Shown: positions 25,198 through 33,780 of the stretch, in pieces
Numbering within the stretch: the stretch's first letter is position 1
Layout of the letters: every line of letters begins with the position of its first letter
From: CAZOEL01 sp964578835
GTDB taxonomy: Bacteria; Desulfobacterota; Syntrophobacteria; Syntrophobacterales; Syntrophobacteraceae
DNA: 62,534 bases
Direction of reading: 5' to 3'
Assembly: GCA_964578835.1 (NCBI GenBank)
Contig: CAZOEL010000038.1
Span: 1 to 62,534, forward strand
The notes under the pieces: model-generated
Told to the model about the DNA's origin: nothing
The model's database searches: none
What the model saw: the letters and a program-made list of their open reading frames with translations, nothing else
Translations under genes and position numbers: made by a program

Positions 25198-27112
25198 CGA
25201 TTCCTTCCGAATCGATCCCTTCAAGACGGTAAAGGTCTGCAGGATCTCCGGAGAGCCCGTATGCCTTTACGCCAAGGCGAGCCAATCTGCAACCGCACCC
25301 CTCGCCCGCCAGCACGTTGGCCACTCTGGCGCCAAGTCCCGTATCCACGTGATGATCCTCTACAGTAAGAACAAACCCGGTAGCTGAAACTTCCCGTATT
25401 GCGTCCACATCGAGCGGTTTTATGGAAGCGAAGTTCAACACGGCCAGTTGCAGTCCGTGCTTTGCCGCAAGCTCTTCCCGCGCCTTCAAGGCATGCAGGA
25501 GGGTCGGGCCATAGCTCAGAATGGCCCCTTGATGACCGGATCGAAGCCTGTCCGCTTTTCCCGGAACGAATTTGTAGGCGCCCCCGAAGGCGGGATTGCC
25601 CAATTCATCGGTTACGACGGGCAGCTTGGACCTGCCCATTGCAACAAAGAAATTACCGCGATGCGCGGCGACATACCGCACGATGCGATCGGTCTGATTG
25701 GGATCTGCAGGCATGAAGATGGAAAAGCCGAAAAGATTCTGCATGATCCCGATATAGTCGATGCATTGGTGCGTTTGACCATCCTCGCCCACATCCAGCC
25801 CCACGTGAGTGCTCACCACCTTGAGCTGAGTCAGGTTGATATCGTTCAAGCGGTGCTGATTATACGTCTCGCAAACCGCGAAGACGCCGAAGGTGCTGAA
25901 AAACGGCACAAACCCTTCCCTGCTGATGGCGCCGGCAATGGTCGCCGCATGATGCTCCTGGATGCCGTTCTCGAAGAACGCCCGCTCCGAAAGCCTGTGA
26001 AAGGCTTCCATCTTTACCGATCCTTCGAGGTCGCAGCTAAAGCAGAGCACCTTGGGAACGCTTTCCATATTATTGGCTCTCGCCAGATCCTCGAGCGCGG
26101 CGCCATAGGCCGAACGGCAGTCGGTCTTGACATCGGCCGCATAGGTCCTCGGCTCTCCCGGATCTATCTGAGGATAATCCTCGGGCCGGCAGAAATGCTC
26201 CTGGAACGTGAAGAAAGTCTTCCGCCTCTCGCGAAAGGAAGGAAGAGCGTTATCGAGCCCAAGCTCTTCGAGGGCCTTCACGGCGTCGGCTTCCGATAAG
26301 GGAGAGCCATGATATTTAGCCTTGTTTTCCATAAAGGAAACGCCCTTGCCCATCACCGTGCGGGCCACGATTACCGACGGGCAGCGCGGATCGTCCACAT
26401 CCTGGAGATGAACGCGTCTGAGAGCGTTGAAGATTTCATCGAAATCATGACCGTTCTCCAGGTACAGAGTGTTCCACTGGCCGGCGACATAATCGGCCCG
26501 CACCGCCTGCGGCATCACCTGGTTGGTGCTCCCGCCGATCTGAAGATGATTCCTGTCGATGACGCCCAGGAGGTTATTGAGCTCGTATTTGACGGCAAAA
26601 CGCCGGGCTTCCGAGATCTGCCCCTTCTGCTGCTCGCCGTCTCCCATGAGTGTGATCACTCTGGAGGAGCTATTTTTAAGCTTGAGGGCGAGGGCCATCC
26701 CTGCTGCCGCGGAAAGCCCTTGCCCGAGATTTCCCGTGTTCCATTCCACGCCGGGAATACAGCATTCAACGTGCCCCGTGAATGGAGACCCGGCCCGCCT
26801 GAACTCGAGGAGCATATTTTCCTCTCGAACATAGCCGAATTCACACAGCACGCTGTAGACACAGGGGCTAATATGACCCATGCTGGCGACCAGCCGATCC
26901 CGTTCGGACCAGCAGGGATCGTCGGGACGATGCTTCAGAGTGCTGTACAGGAGCAGGACCAGGTGCAGGGAAGACATCGATCCGCCCGGATGTCCGCTAC
27001 CGGCAAGAGTGGTGCTCAGAATGATGCGGCGCACGCATCGGAGCCACATATCCTGAAGCTCTCTTCGCTGCTCCTCGGTCAAAGACGATTGTTCGAAAGA
27101 AATGTTCAACAT
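25151..27112 (-). CDS. Transketolase
   Basis: 653 residues, full length for a transketolase. N-terminal thiamine-diphosphate domain (SGHPGGSMSSLHL, then GDGEQQKGQ with the Mg-binding Asn in VIDRNH), a central pyrimidine domain (catalytic Glu region NGIQEHHAATIAGA, then FGVFAVCETYNQHRL) and a C-terminal domain (VEDHHVDTGLGARVA). It moves two-carbon ketol units between sugar phosphates in the cytosol. Sequence detail departs from the housekeeping enzyme (short loops, HVGLDVGEDGQTHQ), so a specialised role is possible. It lies 35 bases downstream of an Mrp-type ATPase gene, an unusual pairing. GGAGG lies 13 bases before the ATG. The 3' end overlaps the converging gene by 47 bases. Confidence 0.9.
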   Translation of the reverse strand: MLNISFEQSSLTEEQRRELQDMWLRCVRRIILSTTLAGSGHPGGSMSSLHLVLLLYSTLKHRPDDPCWSERDRLVASMGHISPCVYSVLCEFGYVREENMLLEFRRAGSPFTGHVECCIPGVEWNTGNLGQGLSAAAGMALALKLKNSSSRVITLMGDGEQQKGQISEARRFAVKYELNNLLGVIDRNHLQIGGSTNQVMPQAVRADYVAGQWNTLYLENGHDFDEIFNALRRVHLQDVDDPRCPSVIVARTVMGKGVSFMENKAKYHGSPLSEADAVKALEELGLDNALPSFRERRKTFFTFQEHFCRPEDYPQIDPGEPRTYAADVKTDCRSAYGAALEDLARANNMESVPKVLCFSCDLEGSVKMEAFHRLSERAFFENGIQEHHAATIAGAISREGFVPFFSTFGVFAVCETYNQHRLNDINLTQLKVVSTHVGLDVGEDGQTHQCIDYIGIMQNLFGFSIFMPADPNQTDRIVRYVAAHRGNFFVAMGRSKLPVVTDELGNPAFGGAYKFVPGKADRLRSGHQGAILSYGPTLLHALKAREELAAKHGLQLAVLNFASIKPLDVDAIREVSATGFVLTVEDHHVDTGLGARVANVLAGEGCGCRLARLGVKAYGLSGDPADLYRLEGIDSEGIVTAVLEAQSKGWIKG

Positions 27113-27147
27113 GGCGGGTGAAAATCCTCCCTGGTTGCTGGATAATG

Positions 27148-28038
27148 CTAGTGAATTGCGCCTTCTCTTGTCTCATTGGCGCCCGGAGCCTCGCTCAGCC
27201 TGTCGAGCACCGCCTGAGCAAAGTCCAAAACAGCTTTCTTGAATGCGGTCTCTTTTTCATCCTCGAGCACCGGTTTTCCCGCGTCACCCCCTTCAACGAC
27301 CGCCGGATCGAAAGGCAAGGCGCCGAGGAAGGGTATTCTCGTTTTTTCAGCAGTGACCTTACCGCCGCCGGTCCGGAAAATCGGAATGAATTCCTGACAG
27401 TGCGGGCAATGGAGACCGGACATGTTTTCTATCAGGCCAGCCATCTCCAGGTTCACCTTGCGGCAGAAGTTGATGGATTTTCTGACATCCGCCAGCGCCA
27501 CTTCCTGTGGAGTCGTAACGATAACGGCCTTGGCGTCCGGAATGAGGCGCGCAATGCTCAAAGGCTCGTCTCCCGTGCCGGGAGGGCAGTCGACGACAAG
27601 AAAGTCGAGATCGCCCCAGTCGCAGTCGGAAAGAAACTGCTGGATGACGCCATGCTTGAGAGGACCTCGCCAGATAACCGCCGAATCCGTATCTTCAAGC
27701 ATCGACTCGATGGACATCACCTTCAGGTTGGGCCTGTATTCATGAGGGACAATCTTGTTGTCGGCCGTAATGTTGAGAACGCCGTGAAGCCCAAGCATTT
27801 TGGGGATGCTCGGCCCGTGAAGATCGATATCCATGAGGCCAACCCTATATCCTTTTTGAGCCAGGGCCAGCGCAAGATAAGTGGCGACGCTGCTCTTCCC
27901 CACACCGCCTTTTCCGCTCATCACGATAAGCTTGTGCTTTATCCTCATCAGTCTACATTGAATCAACTCTTCCTTGGAGCCTTTATCTTTACTGGAACAG
28001 GTTTCACATGATTTGGGATCGCATGATTTCGATTTCAT
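27148..28038 (-). CDS. Mrp/NBP35-type Fe-S carrier ATPase
   Basis: 296 residues. Deviant Walker A SGKGGVGKSSVA, Walker B VDCPPGTGD and the family run PQEVALADVRK identify the Mrp/NBP35 P-loop ATPases that hold and transfer [4Fe-4S] clusters. Unlike the Mrp at 37.5 kb it lacks the N-terminal MIP18-like domain and instead opens with a Cys-rich leader (CDPKSCETCSSKD), as in NBP35; a CPHCQ pair later in the chain matches the cluster-bridging CxxC. The ATG at 28038 has AGGAG eight bases upstream; the longer frame starts with a GTG that would sit on that site. Transketolase follows in the same operon. Confidence 0.92.
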   Translation of the reverse strand: MKSKSCDPKSCETCSSKDKGSKEELIQCRLMRIKHKLIVMSGKGGVGKSSVATYLALALAQKGYRVGLMDIDLHGPSIPKMLGLHGVLNITADNKIVPHEYRPNLKVMSIESMLEDTDSAVIWRGPLKHGVIQQFLSDCDWGDLDFLVVDCPPGTGDEPLSIARLIPDAKAVIVTTPQEVALADVRKSINFCRKVNLEMAGLIENMSGLHCPHCQEFIPIFRTGGGKVTAEKTRIPFLGALPFDPAVVEGGDAGKPVLEDEKETAFKKAVLDFAQAVLDRLSEAPGANETREGAIH

Positions 28039-28327
28039 TATCTTCACTCCTAAATTTTCTAGATAGATAAATTATCAGACTCTTGAACCCGGTTACCTTA
28101 AAGGCTATCTTTCTTCTTGTCAACTTGGAGAAGATCACTATTTTCATTTCGCTCGCGACGCATAATACGGGGGACAAACAAGGAGCGCGATGGTACTATG
28201 CCTCGTTGACGCCATTGGCGACGCTTCCATGCTTCTTATGGGCGAATATTACCGTTCTTGTGGTCATCATTAAATATAGACACGCTCGCGATCTAATCCC
28301 TGTTAAGAATGAAGAAAGGAACTGTTC

Positions 28328-28723
28328 ATGAAAGACGATCTGACTGAGAAAACAAAGGAAACGGCGAAAGCGCTCTTCTCCGGCCCCGTCAAGCTCGAAG
28401 TCCCTTATCAGCTCTGGAAAGAATTCGATTCCGATTTGGCCAAAGACCTTTCCTTGTTTATAACCGGCAAGCTCTACTCGAGACAGGTAATATCGCTGCC
28501 GGACAGACAGGTTGTCGCAGTAGCAGCCTTGGCCTCCCTGCAGAAGACGGAGGAGCTCAGAATCCACCTGCATGGCGCTCTGAACGTCGGAGTCCCTGCA
28601 AGAAGGCTTGCCGAAACCATATTCCAGATCGGCATCTATGCCGGAGTCCCGACCATGAATGCAGCTCTGGCGACATTGAAGGAAGTTTTGACAAGCAGGG
28701 GAGAATGGCCCATCAGCGATTAG
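28328..28723 (+). CDS. Carboxymuconolactone-decarboxylase-family protein
   Basis: 131 residues with the CMD fold signature VAVAALASLQKTEELRIHLH followed by ALNVGVPARRLAETIFQIGI. Family members are decarboxylases or AhpD-like peroxidases. The Cys pair of the AhpD branch is absent here: there is no Cys in the chain. It therefore resembles the gamma-carboxymuconolactone decarboxylase branch, though the substrate is unlikely to be an aromatic-degradation lactone in this gene context. AAAGGAA precedes the ATG. A FmdB-type gene follows after 60 bases. Confidence 0.87.
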   Translation: MKDDLTEKTKETAKALFSGPVKLEVPYQLWKEFDSDLAKDLSLFITGKLYSRQVISLPDRQVVAVAALASLQKTEELRIHLHGALNVGVPARRLAETIFQIGIYAGVPTMNAALATLKEVLTSRGEWPISD

Positions 28724-28783
28724 CTTGCGGGCCTGGCTTCACTCATTCTTTGCCGCGCTTCATAGCACAAGGAGCTTAGGAAG

Positions 28784-28996
28784 ATGCCCATTTACGAATA
28801 TAGATGCAGGAAATGCAGCACCGATTTTGAAACTCTTTTGTTGTCCTCCCAAGAGGAGCTCAACCTGGCATGTCCCCAGTGCAAAAGCAATGATGTTGTC
28901 AGAGTTCTTTCATGCTTTTCCACTTCATGCGCTACGGAAGGAACGATCAAGTCATCGAGCTGCGCGCCAGGAGGGGGACCGAGAGGATTCAGCTGA
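28784..28996 (+). CDS. FmdB-family zinc ribbon protein
   Basis: 70 residues beginning MPIYEYRCRKCSTDFE, the FmdB start, with a second Cys pair (CPQCKS) completing a zinc ribbon, and a short Ser/Gly/Cys tail. FmdB was named for a putative regulator of a formamidase operon; most members are small zinc proteins without proven function. AGGAGCTTAGGAAG upstream of the ATG is a good ribosome site. It is close behind the CMD-family gene and is followed by a strong stem-loop at 29045-29080. Confidence 0.9.
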   Translation: MPIYEYRCRKCSTDFETLLLSSQEELNLACPQCKSNDVVRVLSCFSTSCATEGTIKSSSCAPGGGPRGFS

Positions 28997-29044
28997 GCTT
29001 GAGCGAAGCCCGGCAGGTTGCCGGTCTACACGCTCCCTCACCCG

Positions 29045-29080
29045 ATATGATTCCCGGTGAACGGGCCGGGAATCATATTT
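29045..29080 (+). terminator. Stem-loop after FmdB-type gene
   Basis: A 13-bp stem (29045-29057 with 29066-29078; ATGATTCCCGG / CCGGGAATCAT core) and eight-base loop, followed by a short TTTTA. It is probably a terminator for the CMD-FmdB transcript, or a leader structure of the small gene beginning 19 bases later. Confidence 0.6.
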
Positions 29081-29098
29081 TAATGGAGTATAGAAGAT

Positions 29099-29191
29099 AT
29101 GAGCTGGGAATTATTGATGTTTATTGGTGTGATAGCCGGCTGGCTCGTGCTCAACCGGTGGGTATTGCCCAAAATGGGAATAAACACTTGA
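29099..29191 (+). CDS. 30-residue membrane micropeptide
   Basis: A complete short frame, ATG to TGA, encoding 30 residues: MSWELLMFIGVIAGWLVLNR followed by WVLPKMGINT. A single hydrophobic helix precedes a basic, aromatic end (NRWVLPK). GGAG stands about ten bases before the ATG. The pattern of a short helix ending in LNRWVLPK-x-G-x-x-T looks like that of a recurrent but usually unannotated peptide of Deltaproteobacteria; this is recollection, not a search result. It lies between two strong stem-loops and so would form its own transcript. Function unknown. Confidence 0.55.
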   Translation: MSWELLMFIGVIAGWLVLNRWVLPKMGINT

Positions 29192-29264
29192 ATGTCGTCT
29201 CGATGCGAGATCGGAGATCTCAAAGATCGAAAACAGGCAAAAAAGCAATAACCTCTCCTACGTC

Positions 29265-29317
29265 AAAAAAGGCAAACGGACATTGGGCAAAGTGTGTCCG
29301 TTTGCCTTTCTCATTTT
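29265..29317. terminator. Bidirectional intrinsic terminator
   Basis: A perfect 15-bp stem (29268-29282 with 29295-29309; AAAGGCAAACGGACA / TGTCCGTTTGCCTTT) and a 12-base loop. T-rich tracts follow on both strands (CTCATTTTTGTT on plus, TTTTTT on minus). It separates the micropeptide from the converging CoA-disulfide-reductase gene, whose stop is three bases away. Confidence 0.92.
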
Positions 29318-29319
29318 TG

Positions 29320-31023
29320 TTAAGAGCTTTCTTCGAGCTCGAAAGGCCAGGCCGCCAAGCCCCCTTCAATGAACCAAACTCTTTTGAATCCCTCGCTGTT
29401 TAGAATCAATTGGGCTTCATAACCGCGCAGGCTTACTTTGCAGAATGCGAGAATGTCCTTGTCTCGCGGCAATTCTTGGGCTTTCTGCCGGAGGGCGCCA
29501 AGGGGAATATGGATCACATTGGCGTAAGGAAGACGCAGCATCCTATATTCATCAGGAGTCCGGACATCGAGAAGGAGAATGTCGTCGCCTCGGTCGATCC
29601 GCTGCTTCGCCTCGAGGGGCGATAGCGAGCGCGCAATGCCTTCCAACTTGTTCGCCAGCACGTGGGCGGTTGTCGCAATAGGATCGATCGGCGGAGCAAA
29701 GGGAGGCGCATAACCCAAATCGATGTTCGCAATATCGTCCACGGTGGCGCCGAAATAAATGGCGCTGGCGCCTACATCAAGTCGCTTGGAAGCATCCCCC
29801 AGCCCTATCGCCTGAACGCCGAGAAGCTTTCTCGATTGCCTCGACGCCACCATCTTGATGATGATCGGCTTGCTCTGAGGCATATAATGCGGCATGTCCG
29901 GCCCGGCCCACAGCACAGATTCGACATTCGACTCCAACTCTTTGGCCTGTCTTTCGGTCATGCCCGTACGACCCAGGGTATAATCGAAGGCCTTACAGAC
30001 GCCTGTGCCGGCAATGCCCGCGAATGGATGGGGCCGTCCCGCAATATGATCTGCAATGGTGCGGCCGTGCTTATTCGATGTCGATCCGAGGGGAACGAAT
30101 AACGGCGCCCTTGTGATCGGGTCGGCATAGTAGTTGACTACGCAGTCTCCCCCCGCATAGATATCGGGATCGCTCGTACGGCAGTAATTGTTGATGATTA
30201 TGCCCCCTCGCGGATCGCAGGAAAGTCCGGCGTCGCGGGCAAGCTCGTCGTTGGGACGAACTCCAACTCCTACGATAACAAGGTCGGCATCAATAACTCT
30301 CTTATCCGTCCGAACGGATGAGACTTTGCCATTGCCCTCCAATGCGATGACTTTTTCGCCCAAGGCAAGCTCGACGCCTTTCTTACTCAAATACTTGCCC
30401 GCAAGCAGAGCCATCTCCCGGTCCAAAAACTGAGGCATGATCTGGTCGAAGATCTCCACCATGGTGACTTTCATGCCGCGCCCGCGAAAAGCCTCAGCCA
30501 TCTCGACGCCAATGTAGCCGGCCCCGATAAGCACCGCATGGCGAAGCCCTTCCGCTTCGATCCGCTCGACCATGCTTTCCGCTTCGTCGGGATAGCGCAT
30601 GTAACAGACATTCTTCAGATCGAGACCGGGAATGGGAGGTTGAATCGGACGACTTCCCGTCGCCAGAATGAGCTTATCGTACGGCATGTCATCTTCAGAG
30701 CCCGTATCGACATTTCTCACCCGTACGGACTTATTTTGCCGATCGATGCGGATTGCTTCCGTTCGGGTAAGAGTTTTGAAGCCTTTTACTTTTTCAAAAA
30801 ATGCGGCATTGCGAACGACGCCCACCGGCGTCTCCATTAGCATGTCCACATCGGGAAAGACTCCTTCAACATAATAGGGCAACCCACAGGCTCCATACGA
30901 AATCTGTCCGCCCTTATCTATCATTGTCACTTTGCTCGTAGGGAGCAAACGCTTTAGACGGGACGCCGCCTTCGGCCCGCAGGCCACACCACCAACAATC
31001 AGCACGCGCAAATCGTTTTCCAC
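29320..31023 (-). CDS. CoA-disulfide reductase with C-terminal rhodanese domain
   Basis: 567 residues. N-terminal FAD-binding fold (VLIVGGVACGPKAASRL), the redox Cys46 in SYGACGLPYY that forms a mixed disulfide with CoA, the NAD-binding fold (AVLIGAGYIGVEMAEAF), an FAD-contact motif (IYAGGDC), and from about residue 470 a rhodanese domain with an active Cys at about 528 (FCKVSLRGYE). Such CoADR-Rhd enzymes reduce CoA disulfides, persulfides or polysulfides with NAD(P)H. Start at a GTG with CAAGGAG upstream; a longer frame to 31188 would run into the preceding gene. It follows a NifU-like gene with a likely sigma-54 promoter, linking persulfide handling to Fe-S assembly. Confidence 0.92.
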   Translation of the reverse strand: MENDLRVLIVGGVACGPKAASRLKRLLPTSKVTMIDKGGQISYGACGLPYYVEGVFPDVDMLMETPVGVVRNAAFFEKVKGFKTLTRTEAIRIDRQNKSVRVRNVDTGSEDDMPYDKLILATGSRPIQPPIPGLDLKNVCYMRYPDEAESMVERIEAEGLRHAVLIGAGYIGVEMAEAFRGRGMKVTMVEIFDQIMPQFLDREMALLAGKYLSKKGVELALGEKVIALEGNGKVSSVRTDKRVIDADLVIVGVGVRPNDELARDAGLSCDPRGGIIINNYCRTSDPDIYAGGDCVVNYYADPITRAPLFVPLGSTSNKHGRTIADHIAGRPHPFAGIAGTGVCKAFDYTLGRTGMTERQAKELESNVESVLWAGPDMPHYMPQSKPIIIKMVASRQSRKLLGVQAIGLGDASKRLDVGASAIYFGATVDDIANIDLGYAPPFAPPIDPIATTAHVLANKLEGIARSLSPLEAKQRIDRGDDILLLDVRTPDEYRMLRLPYANVIHIPLGALRQKAQELPRDKDILAFCKVSLRGYEAQLILNSEGFKRVWFIEGGLAAWPFELEESS

Positions 31024-31141
31024 TCTATTCTCCTTGGATATAGTCGATGTCAGCATTTCAGCATCTAACCGATCCCGAGCTTGCTCCAAACTGTTCTCAG
31101 CAATTCTTATCAGTATGCAAAATACGCCACAGATAGGCTGC

Positions 31142-31543
31142 TCAGGACTGCGAAGCCTTTTTGTAGTAGTCGGCGATGGCCTCGCCAAGGGTGTTCACCG
31201 CCAGGCGAGCGCAGTGCAAATGGTCTTCCGGCAAACCGCCCACAGCGCTCACCACGTCCTGCGGCTCGATCTCCAGTGCGCGATCCAGGTCTTTCCCCAT
31301 CGCAAGCTCACTCACTGCGCTGGCGCAAACCAAGGTGTAAACGCAGCCCCGTGGCAGCACCTTCATATCGGCGATAACGCCATCATCGACCTTCAATGAG
31401 ACTTCAATAGAATCGCCGCACTGGCCCACTGCAGCGCCTTTTCCGCTGGGGTTTTCGAGAGATCCCACGTTCCTGGGATGCTGAGCAATACTAAGAAACT
31501 GTTCACCTACCTGACCTGGCAAGGGAAAATCATCAGCAGACAC
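31142..31543 (-). CDS. NifU/IscU-like iron-sulfur scaffold protein
   Basis: 133 residues of IscU-type fold with the three cluster-ligand cysteines in place (GQCGDSIEV, RGCVYTLVCAS region, and HLHCARLAV). It is shorter than NifU, having only the N-terminal scaffold domain. It starts with a GTG preceded by AAAGGAGAG. The CoA-disulfide reductase-rhodanese gene follows 118 bases downstream. A near-perfect sigma-54 promoter lies 92-106 bases upstream of the start codon. A second paralogue stands at 43.9 kb, also behind a sigma-54-like site. It probably serves a dedicated cluster-building pathway rather than the housekeeping one. Confidence 0.9.
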   Translation of the reverse strand: MSADDFPLPGQVGEQFLSIAQHPRNVGSLENPSGKGAAVGQCGDSIEVSLKVDDGVIADMKVLPRGCVYTLVCASAVSELAMGKDLDRALEIEPQDVVSAVGGLPEDHLHCARLAVNTLGEAIADYYKKASQS

Positions 31544-31634
31544 GTTGCTCTCCTTTCGATCGACAAAAACATTCCTCCCGTAGAAGCCCTCCTCCATCTC
31601 TTCACAGCCAGCTTACAGAGTCGCCCGGTTAAAG

Positions 31635-31649
31635 GCAATCCTCATGCCA
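31635..31649 (-). promoter_or_regulatory. Sigma-54 promoter for NifU-like/CoADR operon
   Basis: On the minus strand TGGCAT-GAGGA-TTGC fits the -24/-12 consensus, with GG and GC ten bases apart. It would start transcription near 31623, about 80 bases before the GTG of the NifU-like gene. The rest of the gap to the next gene at 31958 holds a few small palindromes and no gene I can support. Confidence 0.7.
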
Positions 31650-31957
31650 CACGGACCAGCGCGAATGCAGCATCGAGACTATTTTTAGGGCTCGCTCCTA
31701 AACGCTGGCGCATCCGTCCATTTGATCCGGATTAACCGCCGTTATTTTAAGGACTAATGATATGACGGGCCGGATATAAGCTTGGATTCCACCGCCCATG
31801 CGCGGTGATTATGCATCATTTTGCTCCCTTCTGAAAGGCGCACGGGTGCAAAACGAACCCAATCAATGGATCGTGCTGGAATCGGGAATTGAAACAGGAG
31901 ATCACTCTCAAAGCGGTCGCTGAAACCGCAATGGGCGAACCGCGGCAGGATAAGACA

Positions 31958-32998
31958 TTATTCCAATCGGATTGGATGTTCGGCTTCCAGGCTTTTGAGA
32001 AAACTTATGATCTCCTCAATTTCCTTTGGGCTGAGAACCGTATCGAGCTGCATCCGGGCCATGAGGCGCACGGCTTCAGGCAGAGTTGGAACGCGGCCGT
32101 CATGAAAATAAGGCGGTGTGAGCGTGACATTGCGCAGCATGCAGACTTTAAAAACGAGTCGGTCCTCCTCCATGCCGGTGACGGTGTAACGCCCCAAATC
32201 GGCCTGATTTTCATACGGATGAAAAATTCCCAGCTTTCGCATTAAGCGTCCCCCCACTGGATAGCTGCTATGGCAGTCACTACACCCGGTCTCCACAAAC
32301 CGTTTGAGCCCAAGATGCTCCCCGACGGAGAGCGCTTCGGCATCACCGAGGAGATACCGATCGAAGCGGGAAGGCGTGATAAGGGTCCTTTCGAACGCAG
32401 CAAGAGAGCGCGCCACGTTTTCAAATGTAATCGGCTCCGCCTGATCGGGGAAAGCGCGCTCGAAAGCAAGGCCATATTCTTCATGCCGATTGAGCCGCAG
32501 AACAACATCCTTCTCGGTGCGCATGGCCATCTCGGCAGGGTGAAGCAGAGGGGCCTTCGCCTGCTCTATCAGGTTTTCCGCGCGCCCATCCCAGAACTGC
32601 GCCGCCTGAAAGCCTGCGTTGAGCACAGTAGAAGCATTGCGTTTGCCCGAAATACCCATCGCGCCTTCGGATGTTGGCAGGTAATCGACCCCGGCCCGCC
32701 CGCCATCGAGTCGGTGACAGTCATTGCACGATTGTGACCTGGTCAGGGAGATATCCCGCTCAAAAAATAGCTTGCGCCCCAGTTGGATCATCTCAGGAGT
32801 ATCGTCACAGCCGCCGGGCATTTCTGAGGGCAAGGGCTTGAAGAAAATCCTCACAATCAGCTCAAACCCTTGATATTCTTTTCCGAGTGAGGAGGCGAGC
32901 CCGGCATGGCAGCCGCCAAATAGAAAAGAGCTCCCCAGTAGAAAACCCACTAGCAGGCTGCGACCCTTGCGCAAGTATGTTTGACGATCAAAATTCAT
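31958..32998 (-). CDS. Di-haem cytochrome c peroxidase-type lipoprotein
   Basis: 346 residues. A signal sequence ends in a lipobox (FLFGGC), so the protein should be anchored in the periplasm. Two haem-binding CxxCH motifs, CNDCH and CSDCH, sit in the two cytochrome domains of the MauG/bacterial cytochrome c peroxidase family, together with RNASTVLNAGFQAAQFWDGR and the C-terminal LTPPYFHDGRVPTLPEAV. It likely reduces H2O2 using electrons from periplasmic cytochromes, which helps an anaerobe survive oxygen. The start chosen is the ATG just before the signal sequence; the frame extends to 33067 but that part lies in a palindromic repeat. The ribosome site is weak. Confidence 0.9.
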   Translation of the reverse strand: MNFDRQTYLRKGRSLLVGFLLGSSFLFGGCHAGLASSLGKEYQGFELIVRIFFKPLPSEMPGGCDDTPEMIQLGRKLFFERDISLTRSQSCNDCHRLDGGRAGVDYLPTSEGAMGISGKRNASTVLNAGFQAAQFWDGRAENLIEQAKAPLLHPAEMAMRTEKDVVLRLNRHEEYGLAFERAFPDQAEPITFENVARSLAAFERTLITPSRFDRYLLGDAEALSVGEHLGLKRFVETGCSDCHSSYPVGGRLMRKLGIFHPYENQADLGRYTVTGMEEDRLVFKVCMLRNVTLTPPYFHDGRVPTLPEAVRLMARMQLDTVLSPKEIEEIISFLKSLEAEHPIRLE

Positions 32999-33034
32999 AG
33001 ATGGCGCCTGAAACCCCGGGCAAGCCGATGCAGG

Positions 33035-33073
33035 CGTAGGTTGGGTTGAGCGACGAGCGAAACCCAACCTACG
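33035..33073. repeat. Palindromic repeat CGTAGGTTGGGTT type
   Basis: Perfect 13-bp arms (33035-33047 and 33061-33073: CGTAGGTTGGGTT / AACCCAACCTACG) around a 13-base loop. Repeats with this GTAGGTTGGGTT core are widespread in unrelated bacterial genomes. It lies between the peroxidase gene and the next upstream gene. The remaining bases to 33253 show no gene. Confidence 0.75.
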
Positions 33074-33253
33074 GATCCTTCCGATTGCTTAATTCAACAG
33101 CATTGACCCTTTCCCCAAGGGAGAGGGAAGAAACTGCTGGACATAATCTTCCATGCTCGCGCCTGCCCGGTCGCTATCCAACATCCATAATCAAGCATCC
33201 AGAATATCCTGCAAATGAGCGCGGACTTCCACGGAGCAGCGCAAAGCTTCCGG

Positions 33254-33646
33254 CTACTTCGCTTCCATCTTATCGACGTAAATAGCCTGAATCCCCTTGC
33301 CTTTAACCATCATTCCCTTTACGTTGACCGCTCCCCCGATCATCTTATAGCGCTCGGGCGTCATCAACGGAACCTCGTGCTCGCCTGTCAGAAGGATGTA
33401 TTGGTTGCCATCCTCAGTGGTAAGCAAGGGAGGGTCTCCCGCTTTGATGCATCTCTCGCAACAACCCGGCTCGCAAGTCTTGCCAGGATTCGCAAGATTG
33501 CAGAACGTGCAGGTGACCTTGCCGCTGACGCTGACCTCCTGCCCCTTTATGGGAGCTCCTTTTCCGTCCTTCGCCGCGTGAACCGGCGCAGCAATCCAGG
33601 CCAAAGCAATCAACATAACAAATGAAATAATCAGAGCTTTTTTCAT
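33254..33646 (-). CDS. Exported cysteine-rich protein of unknown function
   Basis: 130 residues with a clear signal peptide (MKKALIISFVMLIALAWIAA, cleaved near VHA-AKD). The mature part has six cysteines in one short stretch (CTFCNLANPGKTCEPGCCERC), a pattern suited to metal binding, then a small beta-rich domain (YILLTGEHEVPLMTPERY, VNVKGMMV) that resembles an OB-like fold. Periplasmic. I know no named family for it. AAGGAGGAATTAAC gives an excellent ribosome site. Together with the NosL-like protein at 36.8 kb it adds Cys-rich periplasmic metal candidates to this region. Confidence 0.8.
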   Translation of the reverse strand: MKKALIISFVMLIALAWIAAPVHAAKDGKGAPIKGQEVSVSGKVTCTFCNLANPGKTCEPGCCERCIKAGDPPLLTTEDGNQYILLTGEHEVPLMTPERYKMIGGAVNVKGMMVKGKGIQAIYVDKMEAK

Positions 33647-33780
33647 GTTAATTCCTCCTTATTCCAGGATACATGCCACTTCCACAGGATGCACAGCGCA
33701 TCCGCCATCCTCAACCATCCTGCAATTATCTGAATTCTAAAGCTTTATGACTTCGAGGGCTAAAGGAAGAATGACAAGGC

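Noticed and set aside
28083..28331. Frame of 82 codons upstream of the CMD-family gene
   Set aside because: It begins with a TTG, lacks a ribosome site and overlaps the start of the next gene; composition is that of intergenic DNA.
32999..33067. N-terminal extension of the cytochrome peroxidase
   Set aside because: The extension is translated palindromic repeat; the signal peptide starts at the later ATG.
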